From: Nigrospora sphaerica
Taxonomy: Eukaryota; Ascomycota; Sordariomycetes; Amphisphaeriales; Apiosporaceae
NCBI GenBank assembly: GCA_018287875.1
Contig: JAGVVL010000002.1
Coordinates: 1,922,001-1,986,000, forward strand
Direction: 5' to 3'
DNA: 64,000 nucleotides
Each line of letters starts with the position of its first letter. Position 1 is the first letter of the stretch. Below are positions 34,401 through 46,903 of this stretch, piece after piece. The translations under genes were made by a program, and so were the position numbers. The notes under the pieces are model-generated. The model saw only the letters and a list, made by a program, of their open reading frames with translations, was not told the DNA's origin and did no database searches.

Positions 34401-36829
34401 GCACGCACACTCACACACACGGCAGCTCACGTCGTACCGCAGGTGAAGTATGTAGCTGCCTCCTTGCCATGTAGACGGGGCTTTACAATTACGCCGGCGC
34501 GTGGGAAGAGCGGCCGGGCTTCTTCCATTTGCCGGACAAGCCCTCGGAATTGTGACGGACGGGATGGATGAACAGGGGTGTCAGGGTGCGAGTAGATTCC
34601 CTCCTCAGCTCGTAACTTGCGCGCCTCAAGGATTCGCGACTACTGCACCTCGTCTGCGTGCTTGTACTTACTTGAGGTGCCCGATGGCTGCTGTACCTGC
34701 CTAATCGGATCCCACGAGGTGCGAGAGGCGACAGCCCTGCCTCGCGTTGGCTGCCTCGGGTTCACTGAAACGACGGGGCGGGCGGGGAGAGGGGGCGTCG
34801 TCACGTCGTCTGGATGTAGTCAACCGTTGCCTCGACACACCGGCTCGTCGTCGACGGGCAGAAGGATGGATTGTTGTGGGATGACTCGTCACATGGGGAG
34901 CCCCATGGCGTGGGCGACGGCAACATCCAATGAAGCCGAGTCGTGGGCAGGCGGAAGGGTGTCCGGGCTATTCCAGCATCATCATTATCATTACCATCAT
35001 CATCCCGCCGTTCGTCACCCTCGGCCCACGGCCAGAGTGGCATGGAACAGAGACGGTCCTCGCGGACGGACACAATGGCCGCAGTGCCGGAGGGGCTTAG
35101 TGTCTGGGGAGGCAGGTAGCGCCGGGACTGGGAAGGGCAGAACTGGGGCCGACGTCCGTCGTGGCGCGGTACCTACATCCAACTTCAACAGGGTACCAAC
35201 CATGCCTACCTGCCCGACAGTATCGTGCATCAGCAGATGGAAGCGCGGCTGCAAATGGGCGGGCGGCCGCGCTGAGGGTTGCGTTGGGCCGGGCGCTATG
35301 ACTCGATGGGGGCCCCGTCCGCAGCGTCAAAGTACAACTACAGGGGCATCCCATCCCAACTACTATGCACCATGTGCTTTCTTACCTCGCGTGCCTAGCT
35401 CTGCGCATCGTCACCCTGATCGTCACCACCCAAGACCATCCCAGGCCATCCCCCCAATCCCTGGAGCATCGGCGGCCTGACAGCCTGGCAAAACGCTAAA
35501 GCCGTGATGGATCGACGACACCACTTTTGGGATGGGCACGCACAGGCGGGCGGCGGGCGGGCACCATGCGCCTAGTTAGTCATTGCGTCTAATCCTGCCC
35601 GTATCCGGAGCCCGTCAGCGTGTGTTGCGGCCGCGTCGGCCGAGCGGCCCTTGAGCCTCCTTTGTCGCCTCCTGCTCCTCTTTAATCGGGGCCGACATGG
35701 CCCTCCATGATGATCACTGACAGCACAGCCGGTCGTACGTCGTTGACCACACCCAGTACATAGTAGAGAGAATCGGAATAAGCCGGCGGGGTGGATTCCC
35801 AAATCGCTCCGTCATCACAGATCAGGGGGGAAAGGGCGCCCAAAGGCAGTTGTTTCCATCAATGCGTGCCGGGAAGGGATGGCCCCAGCCCGTCGTCTCG
35901 CCCGTTACCTGGCGATGGAGAATCCGCCGCCCCCTTCCTTCTCCTCGCCCTCCTTCCGGCCATTCGCCCCCCTGCCCACGGCCTGGGCCCGCGGCGTTGG
36001 GCATCACGGGGCTCAGGAGGACAAAAGGTCGGCGTAGCGAGAGCAGCACTGCACCTCACGATGTGCCACGCACGCTGCGCAGCCAGAGCGCGCGCCGTCT
36101 TGAACAACCGCCGGGTCTAGACCGCGCGCACCGGCATACCCAAAGCGGGCGAGGCCCCCGGTTCACGATGATGGCCTGGGCCGGGGACGGGAAGGGTGTG
36201 GCCAGTCAAGCCCCAACGCCCTTAATCTAGTTGTAGTATCGTCAGCGCGCCGGGGCTCCGCCTCCGCATTGTTGCGCCCATGGGGCACGGCTAATGTGAG
36301 GGCATCGTGGTTCTGGAGCTGGCGAGCGCGTCCATCCCCTCAAAAGGAGGGCATGTCGCACCGTCGCCCGCCGACCAATGAACCCCCCGTCATCGTCTAT
36401 CTCGGCTGCCACATGCATCTGGCGTTCTCTGTCACCTTGGGTGTCCTCGGCGACCGAGCCTAACCATTCCCCGCTGGTCCGTACTCGCTTCACAGCCCCG
36501 GGATGGATGGCTGCTGGCACGTTTTCTTTTACTATGGCTTCATTTCCTACCGCGTCGTATGGGATGCAATGAAGATGTCCACACAACCACGGCGGCGCGA
36601 GACGACCAGTCGCTTCACTGCCACCCTTTTGCCCCTCGTCGAGGGAACCAGGACCATGGCCCGCCACGGCAGGCTTTGCCCGAATCTGTTGGAGCTGCAT
36701 GCTGCCCTATGCCGAATGCAACCAAGTTCGACAATTTAGCATTCAAGGGGCGCTCATCACTGTCTCTTTCAGCGCCAGCCGTGTTGCAGCGTCATCCGTA
36801 CCTACCACCATCCATGTTGGCGGCCTATG

Positions 36830-36875
36830 ATAGAGAGAGACACATAGGGAGAGAGCGAGAGAGGGGGGGGGGGGG
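36830..36875. repeat. GA-rich tract ending in a G13 run
   Basis: GAGA-rich sequence followed by 13 consecutive G at 36863-36875. Confidence 0.85.
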
Positions 36876-39777
36876 CTTTGCTTGCAGGCCAGAGCAATCT
36901 TTCATCTTCCCTCTAGGGGAATGGGGGGTGTGCCTCGTCGCGCCGAAAGCTACCTCTTCTTTGCCTGCCCAGCCAACCGGCCAGCCAGCCAGGCACTCAC
37001 ACAAGCAATAATTCCCTCGTCAAGGCGCCACGGCCGGTAAGACCTAGCCGAAGCGAGGGCTTCATTCGTCGGTGCCTCCCATGCATCGATGTTTTGGCTC
37101 TGCGATCTACAGTTCTGTAGGGTTGACTTTCCCGCCGCGGGCTTTGCGTCTCTGCAAGTTGCCAATACGCGCAGTCGGGGATTTGTCCGAAGCATAGACA
37201 TCAGACAGGCGGGCAGGGGTCCTGGCTGGCCCGGCTGGCCCGGCTGGCTGCAGGGCTAAGTGCGTGCTTGATGGGCAACGAGGATCACGATTTAAACCAA
37301 GGTGCAGTTTACATGTTCGACTTAGTCAGGCGGTGGTACATGCGTCGTTCGTTGTACAGCCATCGCGAAACCCGCCGAGAGTTGCGCACGGACCTTGACG
37401 GCGACGTCGAATCAATCAATCCGTATCTCTGGCCAATACCCAGGAAGGCAGGAAAAGGGCAATCATCCCCCATTCTGATCAGCCAAGCTACGTGCACATT
37501 TCGCTTACCGCAACTAACTTATTACATCCGGCTGGGGCTAGGGACGGGAGTGTATTGGGATGTCCAAAGTGCACGGCCGATCCACTTGCCGCCGCGAGCA
37601 TTTGCCGTCCCGCCTCAAGCGCCATCTGATGCCCGATGTCCGCGATCAACCACCCATACATAGCAAAGACAGGCGGATGTAGCAGTAGCACCCTGTTACG
37701 TCTGCCCGCGGCAAAACCCACCATGCCAAACGACGGCTCACAGCCCTGTCCGGGCCACTATTGACAAGGGGCGGTCTTAGTGTCGAACAGTATACGACAG
37801 CGCAGAATACAAGAAACAGTGGTGAAGCGTCCACCACTTCGCAGTACACTACCTCCGACGTAGCATCCGTCGTCCGGCGTCCCTTACCTTCCCCTAAAGA
37901 CATTCTGGGTATATTCAGACTAGAGGGCAAGGGAGCTATCGGTACACGGAAAGGACAGGGTAGGAAGGCATGTAAGCCAAGCCGGACAGCATGGTGGATG
38001 GCGTCTCCCCAGCCGAGGCGGCTGTCATCAAGCAGGTTGGTCTTACAATGTTGCCTCTGGCACTGGAGCACTTGCCGACGCGGCGGAGTCGCTTGGCGGC
38101 CCGCCCAAAGATATCTCAATTGCGGTACGCTAGATCAAGTACGAATCCAGCCGGTGTTCGACTCGAAGGAAACGACGCCGCGCCGCGAATACCATGGAGT
38201 ATAGACTGCTTGACGGCCCATGAGAGGCGATGGGGTTTGGATCCTCGCGCGGACTCGCTCGTCAGGGCCGTCCGGCTCGCCAAAGTCATGCTGGCCGCGA
38301 CATTATCATTCTCAGCGGCCTGACCATCATCGCGGCCCCCAGGCTTTCCCTCGCTCGTGTCTCCCGTCTCTCACTCTCCACTTCCCCAAAGGGTCCCTCA
38401 CTGAGTTGGTGGCACCACAATCCATTCTACCACACACCATGCTGTTTCAGGCATTTCCGGAGAATAAACGACATGTCGCTTTTTGGGGCCGGTGGGCGGC
38501 CGGGGTTTGTGTTTGGTTTGTGCGAGAGCCGTTCGTGTAACGGCCTAGCATGTCTGTCAGATGTGACCAAAACTGCCCGTCGCCTACACACCCCGGACTA
38601 TTTGGCCAAGTGCCCCCGGTTCCATCGTCAAAAACCCGCCCGCCCCTCCCCCTCGTCGGGACGGACGGTCTTTCGAACCCCGGCGGTTGATAGGCGTGGT
38701 ATGGTGGTAGTGGTAGTGGTGACCAGGTGATGCCCTTTTCCCTGAAGCCGACGGGTCCCCCGGACGGCAGTGCCTCGGGCGGCGCGCCGTGGCCGGCCCA
38801 CGCACACGCCCTTGGAGCTGAAAAAGAAAGGTCCTTTTCTAGCCTCTTCCCCTCCCCTCCTCGACCCCCTGGTTGGCTCCTCCCCGGGGGGGGCGCCCCC
38901 GGCTATGTACGAATCCCAAGAACTCGGACACGGTTAAAAACCCGCGTCCTCGAAGCGAAAGCGCAGGCGCTTCGGGAGTGGCGGGCAGCACTTCGCGAGC
39001 CAGACCGCCCACGGGCATTTTTGCGGGCGCACGCGCGTGGAACAGAAGTGTTACGGAGTTTGCCATATCCACCCCCCCCCAACACCCTCCCCTGGCCCAC
39101 TCCCTCGTTCGTGTGTGACGACGTCGGCGGAGGCGCCGTCATGGGAGAGGGCGGGCACAGGAAGCATTGCGAACCAGGGCGGCCCTGGGACGAGAGGAAG
39201 GAAGCGTGCACAAGGTACGACGTATGGGGATCACCCAGGCCGTTCGCGCCCTGTGCACCCGGGCTTAGTGGGAAAGGTAGTTGCAGACTAAACTACACGT
39301 ACTTTTACTTGCTTTACCTACAACACATCTGAGGGGTCGGTCTGTAATGTGGTCAAACAAGGCAGGGAGGGACGGAGAAAAGGGGTGCCAATGGACTGGA
39401 AAGCGGCTCATCCATCTCATCCCGGAGTGGAAGACAACACCGACACGCGCGACGGCGTCATGACCCGAGGGGCCTCAGAGAGGCCGTGGGTTGGGAACGA
39501 CGATGCAGCGCGATGGATGCGACTGAGGCCCTCATGCACGTCATACCCTGGGCTTACGGAGGATTGGGGATTGGGGGGGGATTGCGGGCGAAAGGGCACA
39601 CGATGAACGGTAACACAAACCACCCCCCCTTCCCCATCATATCATACCCATCATCATGCATGCATGCACGCCAGTCCCCAGAGGTGCAGACATCTGGATA
39701 CCTTTCATATCCATGAACCCCAAGACGGGAGAGGGAGAGGCTGGAGAGGCCCCGTTTTGCCCCGATGCGCCGCCCTC

Positions 39778-39823
39778 TGTCTCTCTCTTCCTCTCCCCCC
39801 CCCCCCTCTCTCTCTCTCTCCCT
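39778..39823. repeat. (CT)n tract with embedded poly(C)
   Basis: CT dinucleotides flank a run of about 12 C in the gene desert. Confidence 0.85.
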
Positions 39824-40535
39824 GCTGCCGTGTGGCCGCTCATTCCTGGATACCCTGGCCCTGGTCCTGGACGGAAATCACGGTGCGTGCCAGTTAATAA
39901 CGCCTGGTGCCCTTTACGGGACAAAGCTCATGCGCCCAATTGCGGTAGCCTCCCCCATACAATCTAATTGGGTAGGTAGGTCGTCGTAGCGCTCGCTCTT
40001 GAAAGAGTGAATGAGTTGCACCCGGTCGATGAGGGTGAGATAGAATGGGTCCCTCCCTCCATCCATCCAGCCATTTCCCCGGTCTCCATGTGCTCGGACC
40101 TTTGTAGATCGTCTTGGGGTTGCCGGGGGTGGGGAGTCTTCGGCTTGGCATGGATGGTATTGAACATCATCACGAACTGCGGCCGGGTCGCCCTCGTCGT
40201 AAATTCCCATAAACCTGCTCTCCCGTCTCCAGCTGGGCGCGTCCACTGTTTCAGGCGCGCTACTGTGAGACCAGCTGGATGTTGGCCCTACCGCCACACG
40301 AACCCTTTCCCCAAGATGCAGCCACCATCCCCTTGCGGGTGGATGCTTCTTTCCCACGACAACCAGCCCGTCTACCCCCCAAGGTTACCTTCCCTTCCCA
40401 TCCTTCACGGCCCCATTGTATCTTCCTCCCTCGCCCCGCCGACCTACCTGTCCCCGTTTTTTGTCTTATCTGGGGTAGGCAAGGAAGGGGGGACAGGTGA
40501 TACCCCGGCCGCTCACACACCCGTGCACATGCGGC

Positions 40536-40612
40536 CGCAGAGACAGAGAGAGACAGAGATAGAGAGCGAGAGAGAGAGAGAGGGAAAGGGAGAGAGAAGA
40601 AGAACGAGAGAG
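40536..40612. repeat. (GA)n tract
   Basis: An imperfect GA/GAGAGACA tract of about 75 bp. The long minus-strand open frame covering it owes part of its length to this repeat. Confidence 0.85.
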
Positions 40613-40895
40613 ACAACCACCCACCCATACCATACCCACACGAGCCACACCAGTTCGTACTCACCCCAACGTGCACCAGTTCGCTCGTTCGCGCACGATG
40701 GCGCCCTCCGAGACCCTGATCCGACGCCATCCTCCCCCCCTTCCCCCCTTCGAGACTGCCCGACCAGGCCGGGGCTTTTTTTGTTTCCTTTTTTTTCCCG
40801 CTGTTGGGGACCCAGTGACCCCTCGGCACTACGCGTTGATGAGCGGGCGAGACGAAGCCAAGCCACACGGCGCACAACTCTACCCCCTCACTATC

Positions 40896-40896
40896 G

Positions 40897-40925
<29 letters not shown>
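40896..40925. repeat. (TC)15 microsatellite
   Basis: A nearly perfect TC dinucleotide run of about 30 bp. Confidence 0.9.
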
Positions 40926-40928
<3 letters not shown>

Positions 40929-41732
40929 GCGTGCTAACAAGCCCATGCTGATTAGTACATAGCGACTAGGATGGATATGTCTGTGTGTCTGTGTGCGTGC
41001 GGGTGGGTGGGTTCCGCGGGTCTGATTGGCTGACGGGCTTCCCACCCCCAACCCACGGCACTTGCAACCACACTCACACTCTTTCTGCTCGCCTCCGTGC
41101 CCTTTTCTCTTCGTCATCATGATGATGACGGGCGGACCTGCGTTGTCGGTCGGCTGAGACTTTGCCGCATTTAGAGCGCCTGCATGGCCGTCGCAGACTT
41201 GGCTTTGGACTCCCGGGGAGAGGCCCTCGGGTCCCTGTCGCTTCTGCGTCTGCTGCAAGGCTGACGGACAGAGGAGGGAAGGCAAACCCAAGAAAAGAAA
41301 GAAAAATGGATTCGAGAAAAGAGAGAAAAAGGGGACCAAGGGTCCCGGCCTTCGAGGGCCCTTGCTGATCAACGGTGCATCGACGCCCGCGTACCGTATT
41401 CCCGAATACATACGGGGACAAAAGCAAATCCCGTTCGGTCCACCGCGCAAGGGCTACGTCCCGAAGGCGAAGTGACGACCCCTCCCTCGTCTTCCGCATT
41501 TTCGGATGGCAGCGCATCCGCTTGCGACATCCGCACTCCCCATCATATCAGCTGGCCGTTCCGAACCTCCTCTTAATAGGCCCTGGACGTGGAAGTATGA
41601 CGAGTGCTTGCCGTCTGAGTCACTTGGTTGTCTCCATGGGCCAGGCGGGGGGCGAACCTCCTCGGAAGTGCGTCGCGCGCACACACGGAGACACACGGGG
41701 CGGGCAACAGCGGACGGCGTCACGGCCCAGGC

Positions 41733-41780
41733 CCCCCCCCCCTCTCTCTCTCTTTCTTTCTTTCTTTCTCTCCCCCCCCC
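41733..41780. repeat. Poly(C) plus (TC)n/(TTTC)n tract
   Basis: A run of C, then TC dinucleotides, TTTC tetranucleotides and a second C run. Confidence 0.85.
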
Positions 41781-42184
41781 TTGCCTCGACGATATCCCGC
41801 TGGCAGAATCAAGAAGGTGAGACCGAGGCTACGAACAGCAGGCCCCAGACCCTCCCTGCCTTCGGGGGGCTAGATACGGGAAACGCGCTTTTTGGGTTAG
41901 CATCTTGAAGGTTTCCATGTGGCCGTCCCCCGGACAGCAAGCGGCAGACTTGGCCTAGACTTTGGGTTGGAGCCGCCTCACTTGCCATGGCGCCAGGCGT
42001 CGGCCCTAGGCGGACCTAGGCCTCGGTCCCTGACTGCCTGACGAGCCTGATCATCCGTTTGTGATAGTGGCTTGTAAGGTCGGTGAGTTCGCCCGTGCCG
42101 GGGCTTCATGTGTGCCCCCCACCCGCTCAAGATGCTGAGCCGGCCCGCCACTCCTTCGTCATGGCCTGTCACCGCTCAGTTAGT

Positions 42185-42230
42185 GGCAATAGCAGTAGCA
42201 TCAGCAGTAAGTAGCAGTAGTAGTAGTCCC
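42185..42230. repeat. AGC/AGT triplet patch
   Basis: Interrupted AGCAGT and AGTAGTAGT triplets about 50 bp before the 12-bp minisatellite. Confidence 0.75.
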
Positions 42231-42280
42231 GCCGCACATTCTATCAGTAGATCTATCCTAACAAGCCCGAGAGGATGAGA

Positions 42281-42357
42281 CCTGTAGAGCCACCTGTAGA
42301 GCCACCTGTAGAGCCACCTGTAGAGCCACCTGTAGAGCCACCTGTAGAGCCACCTGT
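42281..42357. repeat. 12-bp minisatellite, six perfect copies
   Basis: The unit CCTGTAGAGCCA is repeated six times without a mismatch at 42281-42352, followed by a partial seventh copy. Read on the minus strand in one frame it would encode Gly-Gly-Ser-Thr repeats, but no gene context supports translation. Confidence 0.95.
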
Positions 42358-43120
42358 TCCAGAACCAACTGTCAGGCCGCCATCATAGTCGGGCGACCAA
42401 GTAGACGCACACCGCGCTTTCAACCGGTGTAGCCGGCTAACTGCGGGTGTGGCTGTACGGCTTTCTTTTCCTGCTCGCCAGCGAGCGGGCCTGCCAATGG
42501 AAACTTTGACGCCGCCCAGGATATGGTTTTGGGGGGGATGACCGGAGGGGGAAGGAGAGACAGAAAGACGCAACGACGGAATGAGACGTTGAAAGGACCG
42601 AAGCAGGAATTCCTTGGCCTGCCGGGCCCCTACCAAGCATGGGCCGCCCCGGGTCGATCCCCCTCTCCTGCGCTGCCCTAAAGGGCCACGCGGGCCTGGC
42701 CCTCGTCCAGCCGCCAGGACAGCATCGCACGAGGCAACATTTCGCGGGCCCCAGAGGCGTAAGGGGTTCCATGGTCGGCCAGGCGCTCGTCTGTGCCCGC
42801 GGTGGCGCCGTGAGACGACCGCCAGCCACGCCCTCGGGCAGGCCCGTGGTTTTCCCAGCGCGCGCCCCCACCCCCCGTCGCGGTGAAAGGCCTGAGGGCT
42901 CGTGGAAAGATGAGAGAATACGGAACCCGCCTCGTCAGCTCGTGGCTGTGGGCGTACGCTTTCCCATGTGCTAAGGCGTCGAAATTAACCATTGCTTATT
43001 GCAACGCCAGCTTGATAGGCAGTCTGCTCTGGACCAGCGGTACCGCTCTGTGACCATGATGGCTTCGTATTCGCGATTTCGGGTGGCAACGGGCAACAGC
43101 AGACATCAACTTGGAGAAAA

Positions 43121-43165
43121 ATAAAAGAGAGAGGGAGGGAGACAGAGAGGGAGGGAGGGAGGAGG

Positions 43166-43245
<80 letters not shown>

Positions 43246-43268
43246 GGGACAGAGGGAGAGAGAGATAG
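43121..43268. repeat. Long (GA)n microsatellite
   Basis: About 150 bp of purine-rich sequence with an uninterrupted GA core of roughly 70 bp (about 43169-43241), flanked by GGGA-rich sequence. It starts about 320 nt beyond the VPS11 stop codon. Confidence 0.95.
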
Positions 43269-43589
43269 GGGGTGTGTGCGTATATGGAACGATATGGAAA
43301 AGATCATACCAAGAACTACCCAACAGAACCAAGGAATTGATTGGCCTTTGCCGTGCAAGTTCGAGCTTCTGTTCCGGGTTGGCTACCAATCGCCAGTTCT
43401 TGCTCACAACTTCTGACAGAGCTGGCAGCATGAATGGCAACCCAGACAGTATTGTAAGGTGAACGATAAACGGGTGTTCAGGCCTATCCGCATATCTCGT
43501 TCTATTGGACTGCCTAGGTTACTTGCCCCCGAATGTCCACATCCTCCAGCCACCATATGCACCGAGACTGACACGTCTCATGGGGGCGG

Positions 43590-46500
43590 CTATTCCACAT
43601 TCGCCAGGCCACTATCCATGACTCCTTGGCCGAACCACTGCGTGACTGTCTTGAACCGCTCGTCGCCAGGCTTGCTCTTTTCCAACGCTTCTTTGAACAG
43701 ATCGTGTCGATCCGCCCGCTCCTCCTGGCTCCTCTTCATGGCGCGGACCGCCATGTTACTGGGAGCACAGGCCGGACACTCGGTCTCGGAGCCATCGTCA
43801 CCGCTCTGCTTGAGGCAGCGCTGATGGAAGCTGTGCTTGCAGAGGAAATGAACAGCTGGTAGCTCCAGGGCGCCACCGCACCCTGGGCACCGCTGCGGCT
43901 GGAAGACGGCGGGTTTTGTCTCGAGCTCGACAATCTCGGCGCGTTTCTGCTCTGTCTCCTTGCGGAAGCTCTTGATCTGCCGACGGTTGGCGGCAATTTC
44001 GCGGCGCTCCCGTGTGATGCTGTCGGTTAAGTAAGGCTTGATCATGCCCATCGTAGCAACCGCGTTGGTCCCCAGCGTCTGGATCACCTGCAGTGGCGCC
44101 ATGAGCCCGTCTTCGTCGATGCGCTTCAATACGCCGGCCAGCTCCTCGGGCCCTGCCTCCTCGAGAACCTGCGAGTCCGACGTGAAGTAAGCAAGCGCCG
44201 CAGGGTACAGCTGCGGCTCCTCGGCGCCATATTTGCGCAGCGCCTTGATTGCCCCCCGCGTGTCCTTGGCACTGGTATAGGAGCGAAAGATGTCGAAGAC
44301 AAGGCCTGACTGTTCCTTCACCAGCGTCGTTCCTTCCCGGAAGTTTGAAAGATGAGACAAAAGGAGGACATTGGAGTTCTCGATGGGCAGGTCGCGACCA
44401 GATATGAGATCCTTGGCCTTGAGCTCCCACTCCTCCCGCTCCTCGCCCTTCTTCTGGCTAGCCTTGTGCAGATACATCTCGAATAAGGTCGTGTAGAGAT
44501 CCGATTTGTCCGTTTCCCCGACGAATTCTTCTTCTAGACAGGCCTCGAGGAACACGATGAACTCGTCGGCGTGGTCGATGAATGAAGAAAACGCCGTCCG
44601 CGGCGCTGGCGGCGTGTATTTAGGCGGCTCCGCCAGCTCCGACTCGACACTTTTGACAGCCTCACTCGCTTTGGCACGATTCGGTTCCCCCGAGGGAGGA
44701 GTCGGCAGAGAAGGCGTGTTCATGTAAGGAAGTGGCAGCAAATTGGTAAGATTCTGCACCGCACTGGCCGTCCCAGCGGCGAAGCCCCCAAGAGCGCCAA
44801 CACCCCCGCCTGCGGAGGGCACTTCCAGCTCAGGAGAGGCAACGTGGATTTTGGGCCGATAGTTGCCGGTGTAGTAGTCGATGAAGAATTGAGTAGCCTC
44901 CTTGGGGCAGTGCTCCAGCAGCACCCGCGCGTACTTCATCAAGGCTGGATAAGCCTAATTGGGGTCAGTAGTCATTATACTGCATTGTCCATTCAGTACT
45001 CACCACTTCCGGTTCGAGATGCCAGATGAAGTCCAGGGCGTCGCGGTAGTTCTTGGAGTCTTCGATCAGTATGTCGACAACCATGTCGCTCTCGCCGTGC
45101 TTCGTCGCTAGATACGCAGCTTGTTCGTAGTAGCCGCCCTGTCTGCACATTGTGATGGCAGTATCCAGATCAAATTTGAGGTCTCCCTCCGACTTGATAA
45201 ACTTTTCCAGTTTTTCGACATCCTTCAACTTGGCGTAGCAGTTGAGCAGCAGCGTGGTGTGGTCGGCCGTTGCTTTATGATGCTCATGGAGCTCTTCAAG
45301 ATACTCGATGAGGTTATGGATTCGTTGGGTGTCGAGAAACTGACCCCGTCAGTAACGGGTTCTCCGCGATGTGGGAGATGACATACTTTACGGATCACCT
45401 GAGATGGCTCTGTATTGTCGATCGCTTTGATGTACTGGGACATGGCGCTATCATAGTCGCCCTTTTGGTAGAGGTGGTCACCGTATTTCCGATATATGAT
45501 GTTTTGCTGTTGCACGTCCATCCCGGACTTCTGTGCCAGGCTGATAGCCAACGGATAAAGGTTTCGTTGATAGAGTAGGTCGAGTCTCTGTTGAAGCGGC
45601 TTCTCGTGGTATCGGTTAATCTGGTGGCAGTCAGTTTCTCTGCGGCCGTTGCAGCTGTTTCAACATGTCGCGCTCCTACCTTGCCATCCTGCGTGAGGAT
45701 AAACAAGTCCCCCCAGATCTGGAAAGTAGATTGAACTTTGGAGATCAAGGTCTCAGTATGCGCAACGATCTGCAAGTTCGGGTCGACCAGGGTGAAAGTC
45801 GAAGCACTGAAAAGCGATTCGGTGCTTGCACCACCAAATCGGCGGCCGTACGTTTCCCCATTCCTCGCCGAGTTGGGTGGGGAGACGAGGGCCACATAGT
45901 CTTGATAAGTGCAAGCGAAGGAGGTAGTCCCGTCGTTGGCGAAGCAGAGTCCCCTGCCATCCATGTTGTAGTAGTACACGGCATCGTCGCGGACCACAAT
46001 AATGTCACCCGTCTTCTTGTTGACAGTCATGCAGCCAACTGCACACCCCGCATCTTCTACCGTCCGCGGCGGCTGCCCTTGGCCCTTGCCCGATATCACG
46101 AGTCTCAGCAGCCGGGCCGTGGTTGCGACGAACAGGGTTGTCAGCTTAGAATCGCCGAGGAACTCGATGGCCGTTACCGGCTCCTCGGACTCGTGTACGA
46201 TGCGCTGTTTGGTGCCTCGGTCGTGTATCAGGTCGCCCCGAATGACCGTCACAGCTCCGTTTGCAAAGCCGACCGCCAGCTGGGACAGGTCGTCGAGCGC
46301 CGCGAAGGCAGATATCTAGCTTCCCGTCAGCCGGCCCCCCACATTGTACAGTGAGACCACCCGGCGTTGCGGGCACCCACCGGGAATGGCTTGCGCCCGT
46401 TGTGTATATTGAGCGTGCTGAGACATGTCGGCAAGCCAGTCTTCTTGACGGGTTTGTCGAGCGCCCAGACCTTCAAGACGGGTTCACTGCTTAGGTCCTC

Positions 46501-46903
46501 CTGTTGTGTCTGTCAGCACCGAAAGGGGAGGAGCCGGTTACCAGGCGCTTGGGAGCAACATACTGCAACTGTGACCAGCCAGCTTGTCCCCTCGACCTGG
46601 CGCATGTGGGTAATACGGCCGACATCGTGGGCTAGGAAGCTGCGTACGATGCGCCAGCTCGCCCCAATGATTCGTACATATCCATCGAAGGTACCCAGGA
46701 ACAGGCTGTCGGAGCCCGAGCAAACACTGGATATCTCGTTGTTCTCGAAGAAGGACCGTGTTTCGTCGTCGCCCGGCCGAATCTGGCTAACTTCAAAGAA
46801 GTCAAACGCTTTCCACTGCGCGCAGAGGCATGTCAGTATCGGCTCTCGTCACGCGACGTGGGGCAGAGCAAGGGCTTCGGGGACATACCAGCAGCAAGGC
46901 CAT
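43590..46903 (-). CDS. vps11: VPS11/Pep5, HOPS-CORVET core subunit (apparent frameshift)
   Basis: Core subunit of the HOPS and CORVET tethering complexes at vacuole and endosome membranes. I model seven exons on the minus strand: 46903-46889, 46815-46564, 46500-46381, 46316-45680, 45620-45387, 45339-45004 and 44954-43590. This gives about 985 residues, as expected for Vps11. The N-terminus is a WD40-like propeller (WKAFDFFEVSQI, FLGTFDGYVRII), the middle an alpha-solenoid (GDHLYQKGDYDSAMSQYI), and the C-terminus a RING-type zinc finger (CPGCGGAL, CKHSFHQRCL, ECPAC). All introns are short with canonical borders and phase 0. In exon 4, the first ~18 codons read in one frame (AFAALDDLSQLAVGFA) and the rest in another (GAVTVIRGDLIHD). 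The switch falls at an A4 run on the coding strand (46260-46263 on the plus strand); A3 would restore one frame. The family call is firm. Whether the base is real is unknown. Confidence 0.87.

Larger units (their letters stand above)
29833..43589. other. 13.7-kb gene desert rich in simple repeats
   Basis: I find no open frame in this interval that shows a domain, a plausible exon chain or coding-like composition. Longer frames (for example 213 codons at 32105, 287 at 34617, and 396 on the minus strand at 41450) are Pro/Arg/His-rich or built on (GA)n and (CT)n tracts. The interval is GC-rich, so it does not look like RIP-degraded transposon DNA. It contains triplet arrays, GA/CT tracts, homopolymers and a 12-bp minisatellite, listed separately. 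The first few hundred bases should carry the CaMKK promoter and leader. Noncoding RNAs or fast-evolving small genes cannot be excluded. Confidence 0.55.

Noticed and set aside
34617..35480. 287-codon plus-strand open frame in the gene desert
   Set aside because: His/Arg/Pro/Gly-rich composition with no recognisable motif. It looks like a chance frame in GC-rich DNA.
40260..41450. 396-codon minus-strand open frame
   Set aside because: It spans (GA)n and (CT)n tracts, overlaps a 314-codon frame on the other strand, and shows no domain or plausible splice structure.
42253..42636. Minus-strand frame with Gly-Gly-Ser-Thr repeats
   Set aside because: The repeat is the translation of a 12-bp minisatellite. 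The flanking sequence has no coding character.
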